Source: Mytilus galloprovincialis (lineage: Eukaryota; Mollusca; Bivalvia; Mytilida; Mytilidae). Taken from it: DNA of 64,000 bases. Each line of letters opens with the position of its first letter. The first letter of the stretch is position 1. The position numbers were made by a program, and so were the translations under genes. The notes beneath the pieces are model-generated. The model was not told where the DNA came from and did no database searches. It saw only the letters and a program-made list of their open reading frames with translations. The stretch spans positions 3,968,001 to 4,032,000 of the forward strand of contig NC_134843.1 of assembly GCF_965363235.1 (NCBI RefSeq), in the 5' to 3' direction. Of this stretch, positions 1 through 12,856 are shown piece after piece.

Positions 1-81
1 CAAGCTTTATACTTAGGACTATCAACATAATATCAATGATTAGTGTAGAAGGCGAAACATTTCAGTGTGTGCACTCTTGTT
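1..81 (+). repeat. 3' end of dispersed element family E
   Basis: These bases match 12600-12684 closely, including the terminal GTGTGCACTCTTGTT. They are the last part of a dispersed element whose body lies left of the window. The match stops at base 81, which marks the element's 3' end. A reversed fragment of the same terminus lies at about 17230-17270. Confidence 0.7.
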
Positions 82-130
82 ATTAATGTGATTAATATGA
101 CTGTGTGAGTATTGCAATAATAAGAACTCA

Positions 131-640
131 CATTCTGAGGTGGGAGGTTAATGTTTTTACCATTCTGAGTTGGGAGGTTAATGTTTTTACCATTCTGAGG
201 TGGGAGGTTAATGTTTTTACCATTCTGAGGTGGGAGGTTAATGTTTTTACCATTCTGAGTTGGGAGGTTAATGTTTTTACCATTCTGAGTTGGGAGGTTA
301 ATGTTTTTACCATTCTGAGTTGGGAGGTTAATGTTTTTACCATTCTGAGGTGGGAGGAAAATGTTTTTACCATTCTGAGGTGGGAGGTTAATGTTTTTAC
401 CATTCTGAGGTGGGAGGTTAATGTTTTTACCATTCTGAGGTGGGAGGTTAATGTTTTTACCATTCTGAGTTGGGAGGTTAATGTTTTTACCATTCTGAGT
501 TGGGAGGTTAATGTTTTTACCATTCTGAGGTGGGAGGTTAATGTTTTTACCATTCTGAGTTGGGAGGTTAATGTTTTTACCATTCTGAGTTGGGAGGTTA
601 ATGTTTTTACCATTCAGAGTTGGGAGGTTAATGTTTTTAC
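131..640. repeat. 30-bp minisatellite, 17 copies
   Basis: Seventeen head-to-tail 30-bp units run without a length change. The commonest difference is G or T at the tenth base of the unit; one unit has AAA instead of TTA and the last has CAGAG. Because 30 is a multiple of three, both strands stay open for over 150 codons, but this is a property of the repeat and not evidence of a protein. The array lies in the intron just upstream of the channel exon at 700. Confidence 0.95.
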
Positions 641-699
641 CATAAGTGTTTTTGGCCTAGGAGGCATTGATTCACATATGTATAAACATTTTTTTTCAG

Positions 700-3600
700 A
701 TTCAGACATTTTGGGAATTTTACCAGAGATGTGATCAGGCTGTCAGATCAGCACATATTTTAAGGTATGTAAATATAAACATTACTTGTATACATTTCAA
801 TTTTATCCAAAGATAAAAAAAATTAATTTCTATCATTGCTTTGAATTTAAATAGTTTATATAGTTTTTTGCAACATATTAGGCATATTGATTTGTATTGG
901 AAAAAAATCAACAGGTTAATCATTAATACTATGTAAATAAATGTTGGGTAAATGTCAAGACAGCATTCCAATGACACAATCCAAAGATATCCTGAGGGGT
1001 GTATGTCAATATTTCAGCTGAAGTAAGATTTCCAATTTTTAATGCGTTAACTTTAATATTATAGGCTTAGATTGATAATAATAAAAAAAATGATTATTTG
1101 ATAAGTTCAAATTGAAGATGAAATCATTTTCTCTAAATATAGAAAAATAAGCCTGATTAAGATCCTATACCTTTGAAGTTTTGATATTGAGTATTGATGA
1201 AAATATTTAATACATTCCATATTCTTTTAACACAATAATATTTTCCAAAATAAGTTTTCCTAATTCCCCTAAAAATATCTGAGCCATTTTAAGAGTGATC
1301 ATAATATATTATATCCCTTCAAACCTTAGACAATGCTTACAAAATATTTATTACAACAAAATGTTGACTGCTGTACCCCTATTTTGACATTTTACCTATT
1401 ATGTCTGTTTGATTTGTTCACATTTTGTTGTTAATATAATATAATTTGATGTGAGTGTCATACAAGTGAGAGGTTTAGCTAGCTATTAAACCAGGTTTAA
1501 TCCACCATTTTCTACATAAGAAAATGCTTGTACCAAGTCAGGAATAAGACACTTGTTATCCATTCGTTTGATGTGTTTGAGCTTTTGATTTTTGCCATTT
1601 CATTAGAGACTTTCTTTTCTGAATTTTCCTCTGAGTTCAGTATTTTTGTGATTTTACTTTTTAAAAAGTTAACATGAGAAATGATTTTATTGCCAGAATT
1701 TTGAAGACAATGACCTACATGGTGTTCCTGATCCATATAGAGACTTGTGGGTACTATTCAGTGTCTCTGTATGAAGGGTTCGATAAAAATGATTGGGTCT
1801 ACAATGGGAAAGGAAATGCGTAAGTTATACAGGATGTAAAAAAAAACAGAACCAAACAAAAACCACATTATTGGTCATAATTCTTTTCTTGCACTTTTCA
1901 GACGTAATGAAATTAATTATGAATATAAAAAGTTCTTTGTTGAAGAACATCCACAAAGAAAAAATAAGAGACTTTTACACATATTTTAACCAATTAAAAA
2001 TCATGAAAATTTACAACTTTGGTATAACTTTGCATTCAAAAACCTGAAGTGAAATGGGTATATTCAGAAAGGTTCAAAGAAAAACTGTCCATACCAGTTA
2101 TACCATTTAAAAATAGAGAATAGTATATGTATATCACAATATAATTACATTAGATGTATGTTTCATTATAATACGTTATTCTGATTGGCTTACTACAATC
2201 TTGCGTTATTTCTTAATCAACTTCATTGCACAATAAAATTTATCTTTCATGATGTTATGAGGTCCCACAATAAAGTGCACACGTGAATTAAATAAAAACT
2301 TGATAAAAATCGTGTTTTTATGATCCCAGCTAAATAATGTTATTATATGTATTGAATGCTTCTTTTTGTAACTTCATAAGGTTGTAAAAGCGTTGACCGT
2401 GCACACATTTTTAGAATGAAGCATACAAAATGTACTGCGGTCAATGCTTTTTCACCTCAATAAAGTTGCAAAAAGAAGCATTCAATTCTTAAATGAAGAA
2501 AAGTTTTGTCATAGAAATAATTCACATTACATAAAAATCAAACTGTAAACGAAAACGAAGTACCAGTGAATAAATGTACAACTAAAACATAATGTAAGTA
2601 TTCAAATTGTTTGATAATCAGATCTTACATTGAATTTTAAAACTTAACATGATATTTTAGTTTGAAATTATATGTCAAAATTGTTATGGAAATAGAAAAA
2701 TGCAGAAAATTTTGATTAGCTTGACATTTCAAATCTCACTATTAAGTAGTGGCATTTAAGAATGATAACTTTAATCCACAGATATATCAGGTGTTTTTAT
2801 TTGGCTACCAAGACAGCAACCTCCATAGGAAAGATAAACAAACCACAGAATGAATTGGAGTATGTGTTTATGACAGTTTACTGGTTGTCAGGTGTCTTTG
2901 TGTTTGCTTTACTGGTTGGACAAGTGAGTATACTAACTTTTAATCCTGGAGTCATTTCATAAAACTGTGAAACCTAGAATGCAATAGTTTAAGATTTAAT
3001 GATATTCCAAACATTGAAGATTTAGCCTGGATTCATTTACTCATCTCTTCTTACCATCTTTTAGAGGGCTACATTTGTGGCTGATTAGTCCTTCGCCAAT
3101 AAAGACTGGTCAAAGGGAAAGCACAATAGTGTTGTAAGTGGTATTAAACACCAATCAATAAGTCAGTCAATCTTGACACTATCTCTTGAGCAGTATCACA
3201 AACTACAAAGTGGTGGTCAGATCAATATTATCTATACACATACATAGTTTCCAAAAGACTTCTGAAATGATTTTATTTTGCCAGTAGTATATTAAGTGAT
3301 CTCTACTGTGATGTCAATTCTTCAATGTACAGGCATCATTGTTTTATATTTAGATTTGAAATGATGCTTTTTAAAGGATTTTGTATTTGTTGTTTAGATA
3401 CGTGACATAGTAGAGTCAGCACAGAGGGTGAAGACAATGTATGATAAAAGGATGGAAACAGCTTTGAGATATGTTAAAAATCTTAACCTACCCAAAGAAA
3501 TGAGAGAAAAAGTTAGGGTCTGGTTTCTGTACAACTGGCAACAACAAAAAGTTTTAGGTTAGATACTGGTTTATATTTTGTTAAATTATTTATATTTTGA

Positions 3601-6600
3601 GCATAGTATAGATGCAGAGAAGTTTTAAATTATTGCTAAATATTAAGATATGTCTTATCTTATCTAAAGGCATAATGTTTTACTCAACAAGTTTCTTCCA
3701 AGTTAAATTTCCAAAGCACACATATTAAAATCAAGGGGAGATAATTAAGATTAAAAAGACTGTATTACAATATTCAATAGTGAACACATCAGATTATATG
3801 CACTGATTAAAAACTTCTATTTTTCAGATGAAAAGGCATTAATGGACACATTGCCTACAAAGTTGAGGACAGATTTAGCTATTCATGTACACTTTAACAC
3901 GTTAAGTAAAGTGAAACTGTTTCAGGACTGTGACAAGTCTTTACTGTTTAACCTGGTACTGAAACTAAAACCAATGTTATACCTGCCTGGAGAATATGTG
4001 TGTAGAAAGGTATGTACTTGTGACAAGTCTTTACTGTTTAACATGGTACTGAAACTAAAACCTATGTTATACCTGCCTGGAGAATATGTGTGTAGAAAGG
4101 TATGTACTTGTGACAAGTCTTTACTGTTTAACCTGGTGTTGAAATTTCCAAGAAGAGAGGGGGGAGGGTATTTGGACTCAACTTTAACATCACAATTCAA
4201 ACAGAACGTTGACTTTAACAGTGCTTATTTGTTTTCAAACAGGGGTTCATATGAAAATAGATAGATTTTAAAACTTGCTAGTTAGAACGCCTGACATATT
4301 TATTATGTTTTGTAGGGTGAAGTAGGGAAGGAAATGTATATAGTAAGTCAAGGATTAGTAGAAGTTGTTGGTGGACTGGACAATTCAATGGTGTTTGCAA
4401 CCTTAAAAAATGGTTCAGTGTTTGGTGAAATCAGGTACATTTTATTGTATGAAATATTTGACTGTGTACTTCAGCTACTGTCTAAGTAAATCTTTAAAAT
4501 AAAGTACTTTTGAACTTTAAGGGTTAAGATCATTCCAACCATATGTCCCCATTCAAAATAATTGATCGTCTTGAAAAATCCCTGAACCTATCACTCCCTA
4601 TTGGATTTGAAGATGAGACAGCAAACCATCAGCACAACAAATTTTTTTCTGTCTAAAACATTTGACAATATTTTGATCTATAATGATCTCTTTTGATTGG
4701 CTTACTTTCAGTTTGTTATCAGTAGGGACAGAGGGTAACAGAAGAACAGCTGATGTTAGGGTGAAGGGATTCACTAATTTGTTTATGCTGAGTAAAGCTG
4801 ACTTTGAGTCGGCAATGAGTGAGTTTCCTGCAGCACATACAATGTTAAAGAAAAGAGCTAGGTGTGTATATCCAGGGCTATAGTTCTACATAAAATAGTT
4901 TTTTAGTTTTTTTATGTTCCAGGTTATTGCAAGAATAAAGATGAGAAGGATCTTATATTGGGATGTCTTTATTTTGGTGGTTATTTGGGATTTATTTTCA
5001 TGGAAATTTTAGAGTTAATCCTTATCAGGACTCTGGAATTAATGATTATTTTTTTAGGAACAGGGAAAGAATGATTTCTTTTAATTTAGGGAATTTGAGA
5101 TGATACTCCTCCTTCTGCCCCTAGAGAATGCTGGTAAATCTTGTGCTCATAGGGAATAATTTTTGACTACAACATAAGTATATGAAGAGAGAAATATAAA
5201 CCAAATGAACTGATCCAATTTTTAGACATTCTTAAAATAGGAAAGTGACAAATGTTGCAGTTTTTAAACCAGCCTAAATAATAGGTATTTATAATATAGA
5301 ATGATTTTTTTACTGTACCTTAAGTGAATTGAAACCGAGTGCAAAGTGATCATACAATAATTAAATGATGTAGTTTTTTGCATTGTAAGATTCTGAAACA
5401 AAATCTGTATATGGCCTCCAATATATTTTTCATTTCATAATTTCAGAAAACTATTAAGACAAAATGCTAAGATGACTAAGAAGGAAAGTGAAAGTTCTCT
5501 TTGTGGAAGTAAAGTGGATGTTGAAGAAATTATACACCAACCCAAGGAAAGGAAAAAAACACCAAAGTTACTACAGACGGTTATGCAGGTAAGACCAACA
5601 TACATGTGGAAGCCCTGTAGCAATTTTTATTGTCTTTAATACTGAACAACTTTGAGTTAAAATGTGATACTGTGGGTTCATTATTATTCGTTGGATACTA
5701 ATTTTCATGAATTTCGTAGGTACAGGGGAACCACGAATTTAAATGTTCCAACAAATTACAAATTTTCAAAAGGAATGTATGCAGACTTTACCAAAATCAT
5801 GAATTTAAATATCCACGAATATGCTAGATTTTCTCAATCCAAGAAATTGGTACCCACGAAAATAAATGAATCCACAATAATCAATATTATTTTTCAATTA
5901 TTCAAAATGTTGTTTCAGTAATAAAGCAAGAATCCTTACTTATATTTTTATTTAAAATTCAAAATTACCAATATTCTTATTTGAGAGTATAATAATTTGA
6001 ATTTATTTTATTATTTATCATATGGCACTATGGAATATTCATATATACTTTAAACTCCTTGATAACTGTTTAATTTTATTTACATGTAGGTGATGAATCC
6101 GGCAGCTCAAGTCATAAAGAAATTAGGATCTTCCTCTGAAGAGATTCAAGGTCCTCAAGGGGAGATAACTAATTCTGAGCATGTAAACTCAAATGAAATT
6201 ACAAAATCAGATGACAACAGCTATAGTGATAATAACAACATACTAAATGTAGATGTAAATATAAATTCTGATGATAATCAAATGGTTGAAGTGAAGAAAA
6301 ACAGCTTGCAGGAAGATTCAGTGTCAAAGAAGGTTGGTTGATATGGTAATTTAAGAAACAATTCTTCTACAGATCATAAGTTAAAAATATCCCTGATGCA
6401 ATGGTAAAAACAAATGGAATCAAAAGGACTGTAAATATAAGAAACAAATATTAAGTTCAAGAATTCTTCTACAAAGTAGAAGTGAAAAGATGCTCGATTC
6501 AATAATAACCACGAATGCAATAGGAAGAACTGTCTGGAGAAAATTACCAAATATATATACCTGTAGTCCCATAGTCTTGAAAGCAAAAAAAACAATTTAG

Positions 6601-9106
6601 AATATTGAAAAAAATAAAGGATGTGGGTGGGAATATTTAGTCATTTTCTAAAAAATATGAAAGCAGAATGAATAAAACTGCAACAAAAACATTAAAAAAT
6701 AACAACTACACAAGTCATGTCATGTAATGATTTCATCTTAAAACGATGCTAATAGGGAAATAAATACATATCAAGAACCCATAGTGGCAAAGAATAATTT
6801 GGTTGACCAATCAAAAACCCATAGTGGGAAAGAATAATTTGGTTGACCAATCAAAAACCCATAGTGGAAAAGGACAATTTGAATGACCAATCAAAAACCT
6901 ATAGTGGGAAAGGACAATTTGAATGACCCCCAATCAAAAACCCATAGTGGGAAAGGACAATTTGAATGACCAATCAAAAACCCATAGTGGAAAAGCATAA
7001 TTTGAATGATCAATCAAAAATCCGTTGTGGGAAAGGACAATTTGATTGACCAATAAAAAAAACAAAGTGGGAAAGGACTTTAAAATAGCAATTACAAGTT
7101 TTTAGACATACAAACACATGATAAACAAAGCAATTTACATGGTTTACTATTCTCTTTCAGGAGGAAAGTAAATCATTAACTGCACAAGAGGTTGAGGATT
7201 TTTATGATGAAATACTAAGAGCTACAGAAGGTAATCCTAAAACATTTGATGAGGCTGTACTGGGCAATAAAAATCCTCTAAACAGAGATGGAACAGCCCA
7301 CACAGACGACAGTGTTGATTCAGGTATTTATAAATACAATGTGTTTTCGATAAATTTGCACCTGCTCTAGACTTTTCTCAAAATAAATGCTAGGTCAGTT
7401 GAAGGTGCCAGAGAATCTAATAAAACAATTCTAATCATTTGTAGAATTTCATGGCAATCAAATGAATGTTTGTTAATTGTGTGTAAAATGTTAAATTATG
7501 CAAGTCTTTCCTATGTAAAAACAATTCAAAGTTATAAGAAAAAAAAATAGTTGAGTTATTTCCCTTAGTTGATTTCCCCAATCTGTAACCTACAAGTGGC
7601 ATAATCTTTCAGACAATCACACAAAAAATGCAAAGATCTAAAAGAAATGTTGACCTGCAGTGGTGTTAGAACTAATAAATTGGTGAAAAAATAGATATGA
7701 TTTTATATGTTGGTCGAAAATATGTCCAATGGATCATATTTTAAATCATTAAAAAAAAAAATCCAGTTTCAATCTATATTTTTTTCTTTTTTCCAGGTGT
7801 GCATGTGACCAAAGCAGCAAGTCCTACAAGTAGTGACAAAACTATTAGCAAGAAGGCTAGTAAAGAATCATTCTTCACGGTATCGACAGAAGATACTGAC
7901 AATCAAAAAGGAAAAGTAGGATTGTTGGCGGAATTCTTTGAAGATGATATACATAATGATCTCACTAATAATGGAAATGAAACTAAATATGAAATGGATA
8001 ACTGTGCAGCAGAAAAACAAATTCATAAAGAGGCTCATAAAATTGTTGTGAAACCAGTAAAAAATGAATCGGTAAAGAAACAGGGATCTGTTGTTATGAA
8101 CAGGAAACCATGGAACTCACCAGTAAAGAAAATCACCTTTGCTGATACCGCTTCAAATGTGTTGAATCTAAAAACCACAAAAGACTCAAAACATAATTCT
8201 CCAAAGAAAGTTGAAAAATCTGATAAACAAACTGGATTATTAATTAAACCTGGATCAAAAAAGCCTACGTTAATGGGCATGAAATCGGGAAGGAAAATAA
8301 CTCCTGAAATTCGTATTGACAGTGACCATATTACAAAACCACATGTAAAGAAGAAAACTGAGAAAAAGTCACCTTCTAAAAGCATTACTTTGAAGAATTC
8401 TAGCATACTTTCACATAAACCGTTAAATGATGCTACAAAAAACACTGAGGAAAAGGATTCAGGTTTCGGCACAAAATGTGATGACACTTCTGAAAACAAA
8501 TCTGATTCTATTGCAGACACTGATAGTCAGCTTGAAAAAAATATATTTGACATTTTAGATTCTGATGAAAAAGCAGATGGTGATAAATATGAAAGAACTG
8601 AAAGTAGGAATAAAAAACAAAGTTTTGAAAAAGAAAATAATAATCATGAAATCAAAAAACAAAATGAGATTGAACAGAAAACTTACCTTAACCAAAACTA
8701 TAAACATCGCATTTCAAAGATTGAAACTTCTATCAGTAGTCTGTCGAGTGAGATAGAAAAGGCAGATGCACTATTGAGAGATCTATGCTCTGATGACGAT
8801 GATGATTTGATACAATATGAACGAAAAGATGAACTAAGTCAATCTCAAGGGAACACAAAACCACAAGGCAAAATAAACGTTGTGGAGGCTAAAGAACCTG
8901 ATACTGTCGCCTTTACTATACCTGCCAAAAACCAGATAACATGTTCGGTGGAAGTTCATCGGGAAAAATCATTGACCCCCCTGGACATGAGGGGTGATAT
9001 AATTACTCCTATTTCTTTAACTGAATGGATTGAAAATGCTAATGAATCACTGAGGAAAAGAAAAGAGAGTTCAACTTCTAGTATTTTTCATGAAACTGGA
9101 GTTTGA
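700..9106 (+). CDS. Cyclic nucleotide-gated cation channel, beta-type subunit (5' partial)
   Basis: The visible 932 residues are built from exons 700-764, 1697-1819, 2782-2923, 3398-3557, 3828-4009, 4316-4434, 4712-4861, 5447-5588, 6090-6332, 7161-7323 and 7797-9106; all junctions are GT-AG and in phase. The product is a plasma-membrane channel opened by cGMP or cAMP. In order it shows the S4-S5 region ([16 protein letters not shown]), S5, the pore loop ([11 protein letters not shown]), S6 ending LLVGQIRDIV, the C-linker, and a cyclic-nucleotide-binding domain with FGEISLL and NRRTADV (the Arg that holds the phosphate and the Thr linked to cGMP preference). A long polar tail of about 600 residues follows, with a possible coiled coil near [20 protein letters not shown] and an acidic DDDDD run. 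S6 and linker resemble CNGB1/CNGB3 and invertebrate CNG-like channels more than alpha subunits, and the filter lacks the alpha-type Glu. S1-S4 exons must lie left of the window. An alpha-type name is less likely but possible. Confidence 0.9.
765..1696 (+). other. Channel intron, no gene seen
   Basis: AT-rich intron between the exon ending QAVRSAHIL and the exon starting at 1697. No further exon, RNA gene or clear repeat was seen. The donor is GTATGT and the acceptor ATTGCCAG. Confidence 0.6.
1820..2781 (+). other. Channel intron, no gene seen
   Basis: Intron between the S5 exon and the pore exon. It is AT-rich and shows no coding similarity on either strand. The open frame at 1793-2047 only overlaps the end of the real exon and then runs into the intron. 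Confidence 0.6.
3931..4146 (+). repeat. 90-bp tandem duplication across exon end and splice donor
   Basis: The unit starting TGACAAGTCTTTACTG occurs at 3931, at 4021 and, truncated, at 4111, an exact 90-bp period. Each full unit holds the last 79 coding bases of the channel exon plus the donor GTATGT and the next bases. Donors therefore stand at 4010 and 4100. Use of the second would add 30 residues in frame inside the nucleotide-binding domain. The first donor gives the family's normal spacing, so it is taken as the main one. Confidence 0.9.
5667..5881. repeat. Palindromic MITE-like repeat in channel intron
   Basis: The left end ATACTGTGGGTTCATTATTA is answered on the right by ATGAATCCACAATAAT, and inner parts (ATTCGTTGGATAC, ACGAAAATAAATGAA) resemble a related copy at about 50555-50725. 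It is a short non-coding inverted-repeat element. Exact ends and target duplication are not resolved. Confidence 0.5.
6771..7078. repeat. 40-bp tandem repeat in channel intron
   Basis: About seven and a half copies of a unit built around ACCCATAGTGGGAAAG. The first copies are spaced exactly 40 bp (6781, 6821, 6861, 6901); later copies carry small indels and decay towards 7078. It lies in the intron between the exons 6090-6332 and 7161-7323. Confidence 0.9.
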
Positions 9107-10086
9107 AATTATTCCTACTTATTACATGTTAAACAATTTGTTTTTAAAGTATAATTTTAGTCAACAAGATGCAACAGAGATCTTTATAATTTGTACTTAT
9201 GCCTAAAATTTGTACATAGAGATATTTTTATCTGCCCTTCCGAAAAAAATAAGGATATAAACTTTCCTAACTTACTTTTTGTATTTTGAGCATGTTTCCT
9301 TTTAAGCTCTACATCACTGTCATTTATACTTAGTGATAAAAGAAGAGTAAACAAAGTCTTCTTTGCCTTGAATGTCCTGGGATAGTTATTACCACTGTTA
9401 TGAATAGGATATCTGCTTTTCATAACAACTACTTTAAAATAGAGGGAACTGTTGATGATTTCAATATATTGTCTAGGAAGTTATGATAGCATGTAATATT
9501 TGTTAATTCTGTTATTTGGTTTAACTATCTGGTACTTTATCTTATGCCCTCAACATGGAAAATATTTCAAACCGTAATGTTTTAACAATATTTTTTATAC
9601 CATACTGTTTTTTACAATCTGAATATTTAAGTCCGATTATATTTAAAACCAATATCTTATTTTGTACCATGAATTTTATTTTTGTTTTATTTATGAATTT
9701 TACATAAAATCTTATCTAGTCAATGGAGGTTTTTATACCTATAGTTTGTTGTTTAATAAGTACTTAAGTTATTGATTTGTTTGTGATATAATTTTTTATT
9801 GTTAATTATATTTTTATATGTCATGTGCAATATTGTTTTCCTACACATACGTTATATCTTGTCACTCCAGTGCAATATTTACATCAATTTTTTCACTGGC
9901 TTTTATTGCCATAATTTTGTATTGTTTCAGTGATCTCTCCCATTATAGAAGTTACCATATTCATACTTATTTACTTGATAAATAAATGTTTAATATATTT
10001 TCAAACTTTTCATGCATCAGGAGGCCAATACTGTACATGCATTTTTGTTTTGGTGATTTGGTCATTTTAGACTTAAAATGCGATTT
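9107..10086 (+). other. Channel gene 3' UTR and downstream sequence
   Basis: AT-rich, non-coding sequence after the TGA at 9104-9106. The best poly(A) signal is AATAAA at 9981-9986, which would give a 3' UTR of roughly 900 bases. A diverged copy of about 60 bp around this signal recurs at 12990-13050, on the other side of the repeat block 10087-12856. Confidence 0.5.
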
Positions 10087-12856
10087 TTATGCCCCATTTA
10101 TGGGCATTATGTTTTCTGGTCTGTGGGTCTGTCTGTTTGTTCGTTTGTCCATCTGTCCCACTTCAGGTTAAAGTTTTTGGTCAAGGTAGTTTTTGTCGAG
10201 CCTGCAACTTTTGTTGCAGAAAACTCGACATAGGGATAGTGATCTGGAAGCGGCGGCGGCGTTAGCTAACTTCTTAAAAGGTTTATATTTTAGAAGGTGA
10301 AAGACCTGGATGCATCATACTTTATATATAGATACCTCATGTTACGAAGTTTCCGTCAGTCACATGTCCAATGTCCCTGACCTCATTTTCATGGTTCAGT
10401 GACCACTTAAAAAATCAAAGTGATGGAAATCACTCATGGAAAGATTAGAAGAGTAGTTTGAATTATTTCATATTAAGGTATGGTGGGGAAAATGAACATT
10501 TATAAAGCACTACTGCTGAAAATTCTATTTACAGCAGGTCTTTAGAAGGAAACTTGCTTTTCCAGTACATGCAAAATGAGGATAAAATGAGCTCAAATTA
10601 AATAATATGGGTCTCTTAATTTGCACAATTTTATTTAAACTGCAGTTTATATCTTATGGAAATTATGTTGCCGGTTCTGAACATGTTTCAAAAAAACAAA
10701 AAAAAGCAAAAATTCTTCTAGTAAATGTTACCAACTATCCTTGTAAGACATAAATCTGGACCAACAGCTTAAAACTTAAAGTGTCAACAAAAAAAATGGA
10801 AAAATGTTGTTATGGGGCATTTTGTAAGTTGAAACAGAGGTTATAGGGCATTGAAGATTAAAAGTTTTAGAGTGCCTTTTGATCAATTTTTAAAGTATTT
10901 TTCAACACAGGGCATTGAAAATGTACTTTTTCAACGTAAACCAATTAAAAAACTTATCTTATTGAAATGTGGATTCTTTCTTGATTGCAAAAATATATAT
11001 TCACTTCTAATAAAAATTCAAATGACTAAAATAGACATAATGATTGATGGGAAATAAACTAATAAACAATGGTTTGTTATAATTAAAAGTTTTAAAATTT
11101 TTAAACTGTTTCAAGCCAATTCCTGATAAAAAATAGTGTACTAATTTAATTGTTGATTAATTACAGATGATTATTGGAAATTTATCAAGTAAATTATAGG
11201 CCTTACTTGAATACCTTTTATTTATTCATATTTATATTCATATTTCATTTTTTTTAAGATCATGTTAATCCATTAATCATTTATCTTTCAGATATAATTT
11301 ACAGAATCACTTTATGTAATGTAGATCAAAAGTAATTGGCAATAAATAAATCTATCATCCTTATAAATATCAAACATCTAATATACACATTTGTGTATTC
11401 AATTATGAGGTCAAATACTTGTGTATTAAGAATTATATTGAGTGGTCTGTATAATTATGTAAGACTGAGGTTGATAGGTAATGTGGTCAATTTGATTGGC
11501 AGTTTAGGAGGTGGGGCATTGTAATTAAAGGTTCACCTTGTCTCTGATTGTTTAGTGATAATGACAGTTGTCAATCATACTAGTTGAATCAATACCCAGT
11601 TACCTAATCAAAATGTTTTTTTTAAAAGCCTGCACATCAACACACCTTAATGACATACATTCTTGAATGAACTGCTCCAATAATATACCCAGTTTTTTTT
11701 CAGTTTATATTTGTATTATGTGCACATACATCAGAACCATAGGGAACTATATTTCAGTGTGAATACATTTAGTAACAGTAGCTAACCTGTCCTGTTGTTA
11801 GGGAGGCTAGTGCCTAAGTAAAGATTTAGAACAAGTTCTAATCTTTCCAAAAAGTTCAAAATTTTTGTAATGTTGAATTCTCTCTTATTATAAGTAAGAG
11901 GATAACTATATTTGTAATGTACGTACCTTTCAAAGTCCTCATGCCCGTCAGACAGTTTTCACTTGACCTCGACTTCATTTCATGGATCGGTGAACAAGGT
12001 TAAGTTTTGGTGGTCAAGTCCATATCTCAGATACTATAAGTAATAGGGCTAGTATATTTGGTGTATGGAAGGACTGGCAGGTGTCATCTGACCTTGACCT
12101 CATTTTCATGGTTCAGTGGTTATAGTTAAGTTTTTGTGTTTTGGTCTGTTTTTCTCATACTTTATGCAATATATAGGTCTACTATATTTGTTGTATGGAA
12201 TGGTTGTGAGGTGTACATGTCATCTGACCTTGACCTCATTTTCATGGTTCAGTGGTCAAAGTTAAGTTTTTAAGTTTTGGTCTTTTTATCTAATATTATA
12301 TGCCAAAGGTCAACTATATTTGGTGTATGGAAATATATTATGATCTATATGTCAGTCCAGCAGGTTTTATTTGACCATGACCTCAATTGCACGGTTCATT
12401 GCACAGTGTTAAGTTTTTGTGTTTTGGTCTATTTTTCTTAAACTATAAGTAATAGGTCACCTATATTTGTTGTATGGAAGCTTTGTTAGCTGTACATGTC
12501 TACCTAGCATGGTTCATCTGACCTTGACCTCATTTTCATGGTTCATTGGTCTTTGTTTAGCTATCTTGGTTAATGTTAAGTTTATGTGACAGTTGTAATC
12601 AAGCTTTATACTTAGAACTATACAAAAACATAATATCAATGATTAGTAAAGAAGGCGAGACATTTCAGTGTGTGCACTCTTGTTGATGAAGTTGAAGTCC
12701 AATCAACTAGAAACTTAGTACACATGTTCCTTATGATATGATCTTTCTAATTTTAATGCCAAATTAGAGATTTTACCCCATTTTCATGGTCCACTGAACA
12801 TAGAAAATGATAATGCAGATGGGGCATCCGTGTACTTAGGACACATTCTTGTTTAT
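10087..12856 (+). repeat. Family B dispersed repeat interrupted by family E element
   Basis: Family B begins with TTTTTATGCCCC and continues to AAGGTAGTTTTT near 10196. It resumes at 12685 with GATGAAGTTGAAGTCC and ends ACACATTCTTGTTT near 12854. The intact order is seen at 35770-35830, so 10197-12684 is an insertion. The insert starts GTCGAGCCTGCAAC, has a GCGGCGGCGGCG tract, contains a diverged tandem array of about 140-bp units (roughly 11930-12570, each with CTGACCTTGACCTC), and ends CACTCTTG followed by TT. No gene is seen in it. Confidence 0.75.

Noticed and set aside
131..640. CRISPR-like array
   Set aside because: Units are contiguous with no unique spacers, and the setting is an animal intron.
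105..734. Long open frames on both strands over the 30-bp array
   Set aside because: They arise because the unit length is a multiple of three; no non-repeat coding signal, and a real channel exon overlaps the end in another frame.
3842..4264. Unspliced 140-codon frame as a complete gene
   Set aside because: It starts inside a spliced exon and reads through two donors; the continuing CNBD exons downstream show that it is part of the channel gene.
8035..8520. 161-codon minus-strand frame
   Set aside because: Antisense of the last channel exon; the plus strand continues a spliced, in-frame protein.
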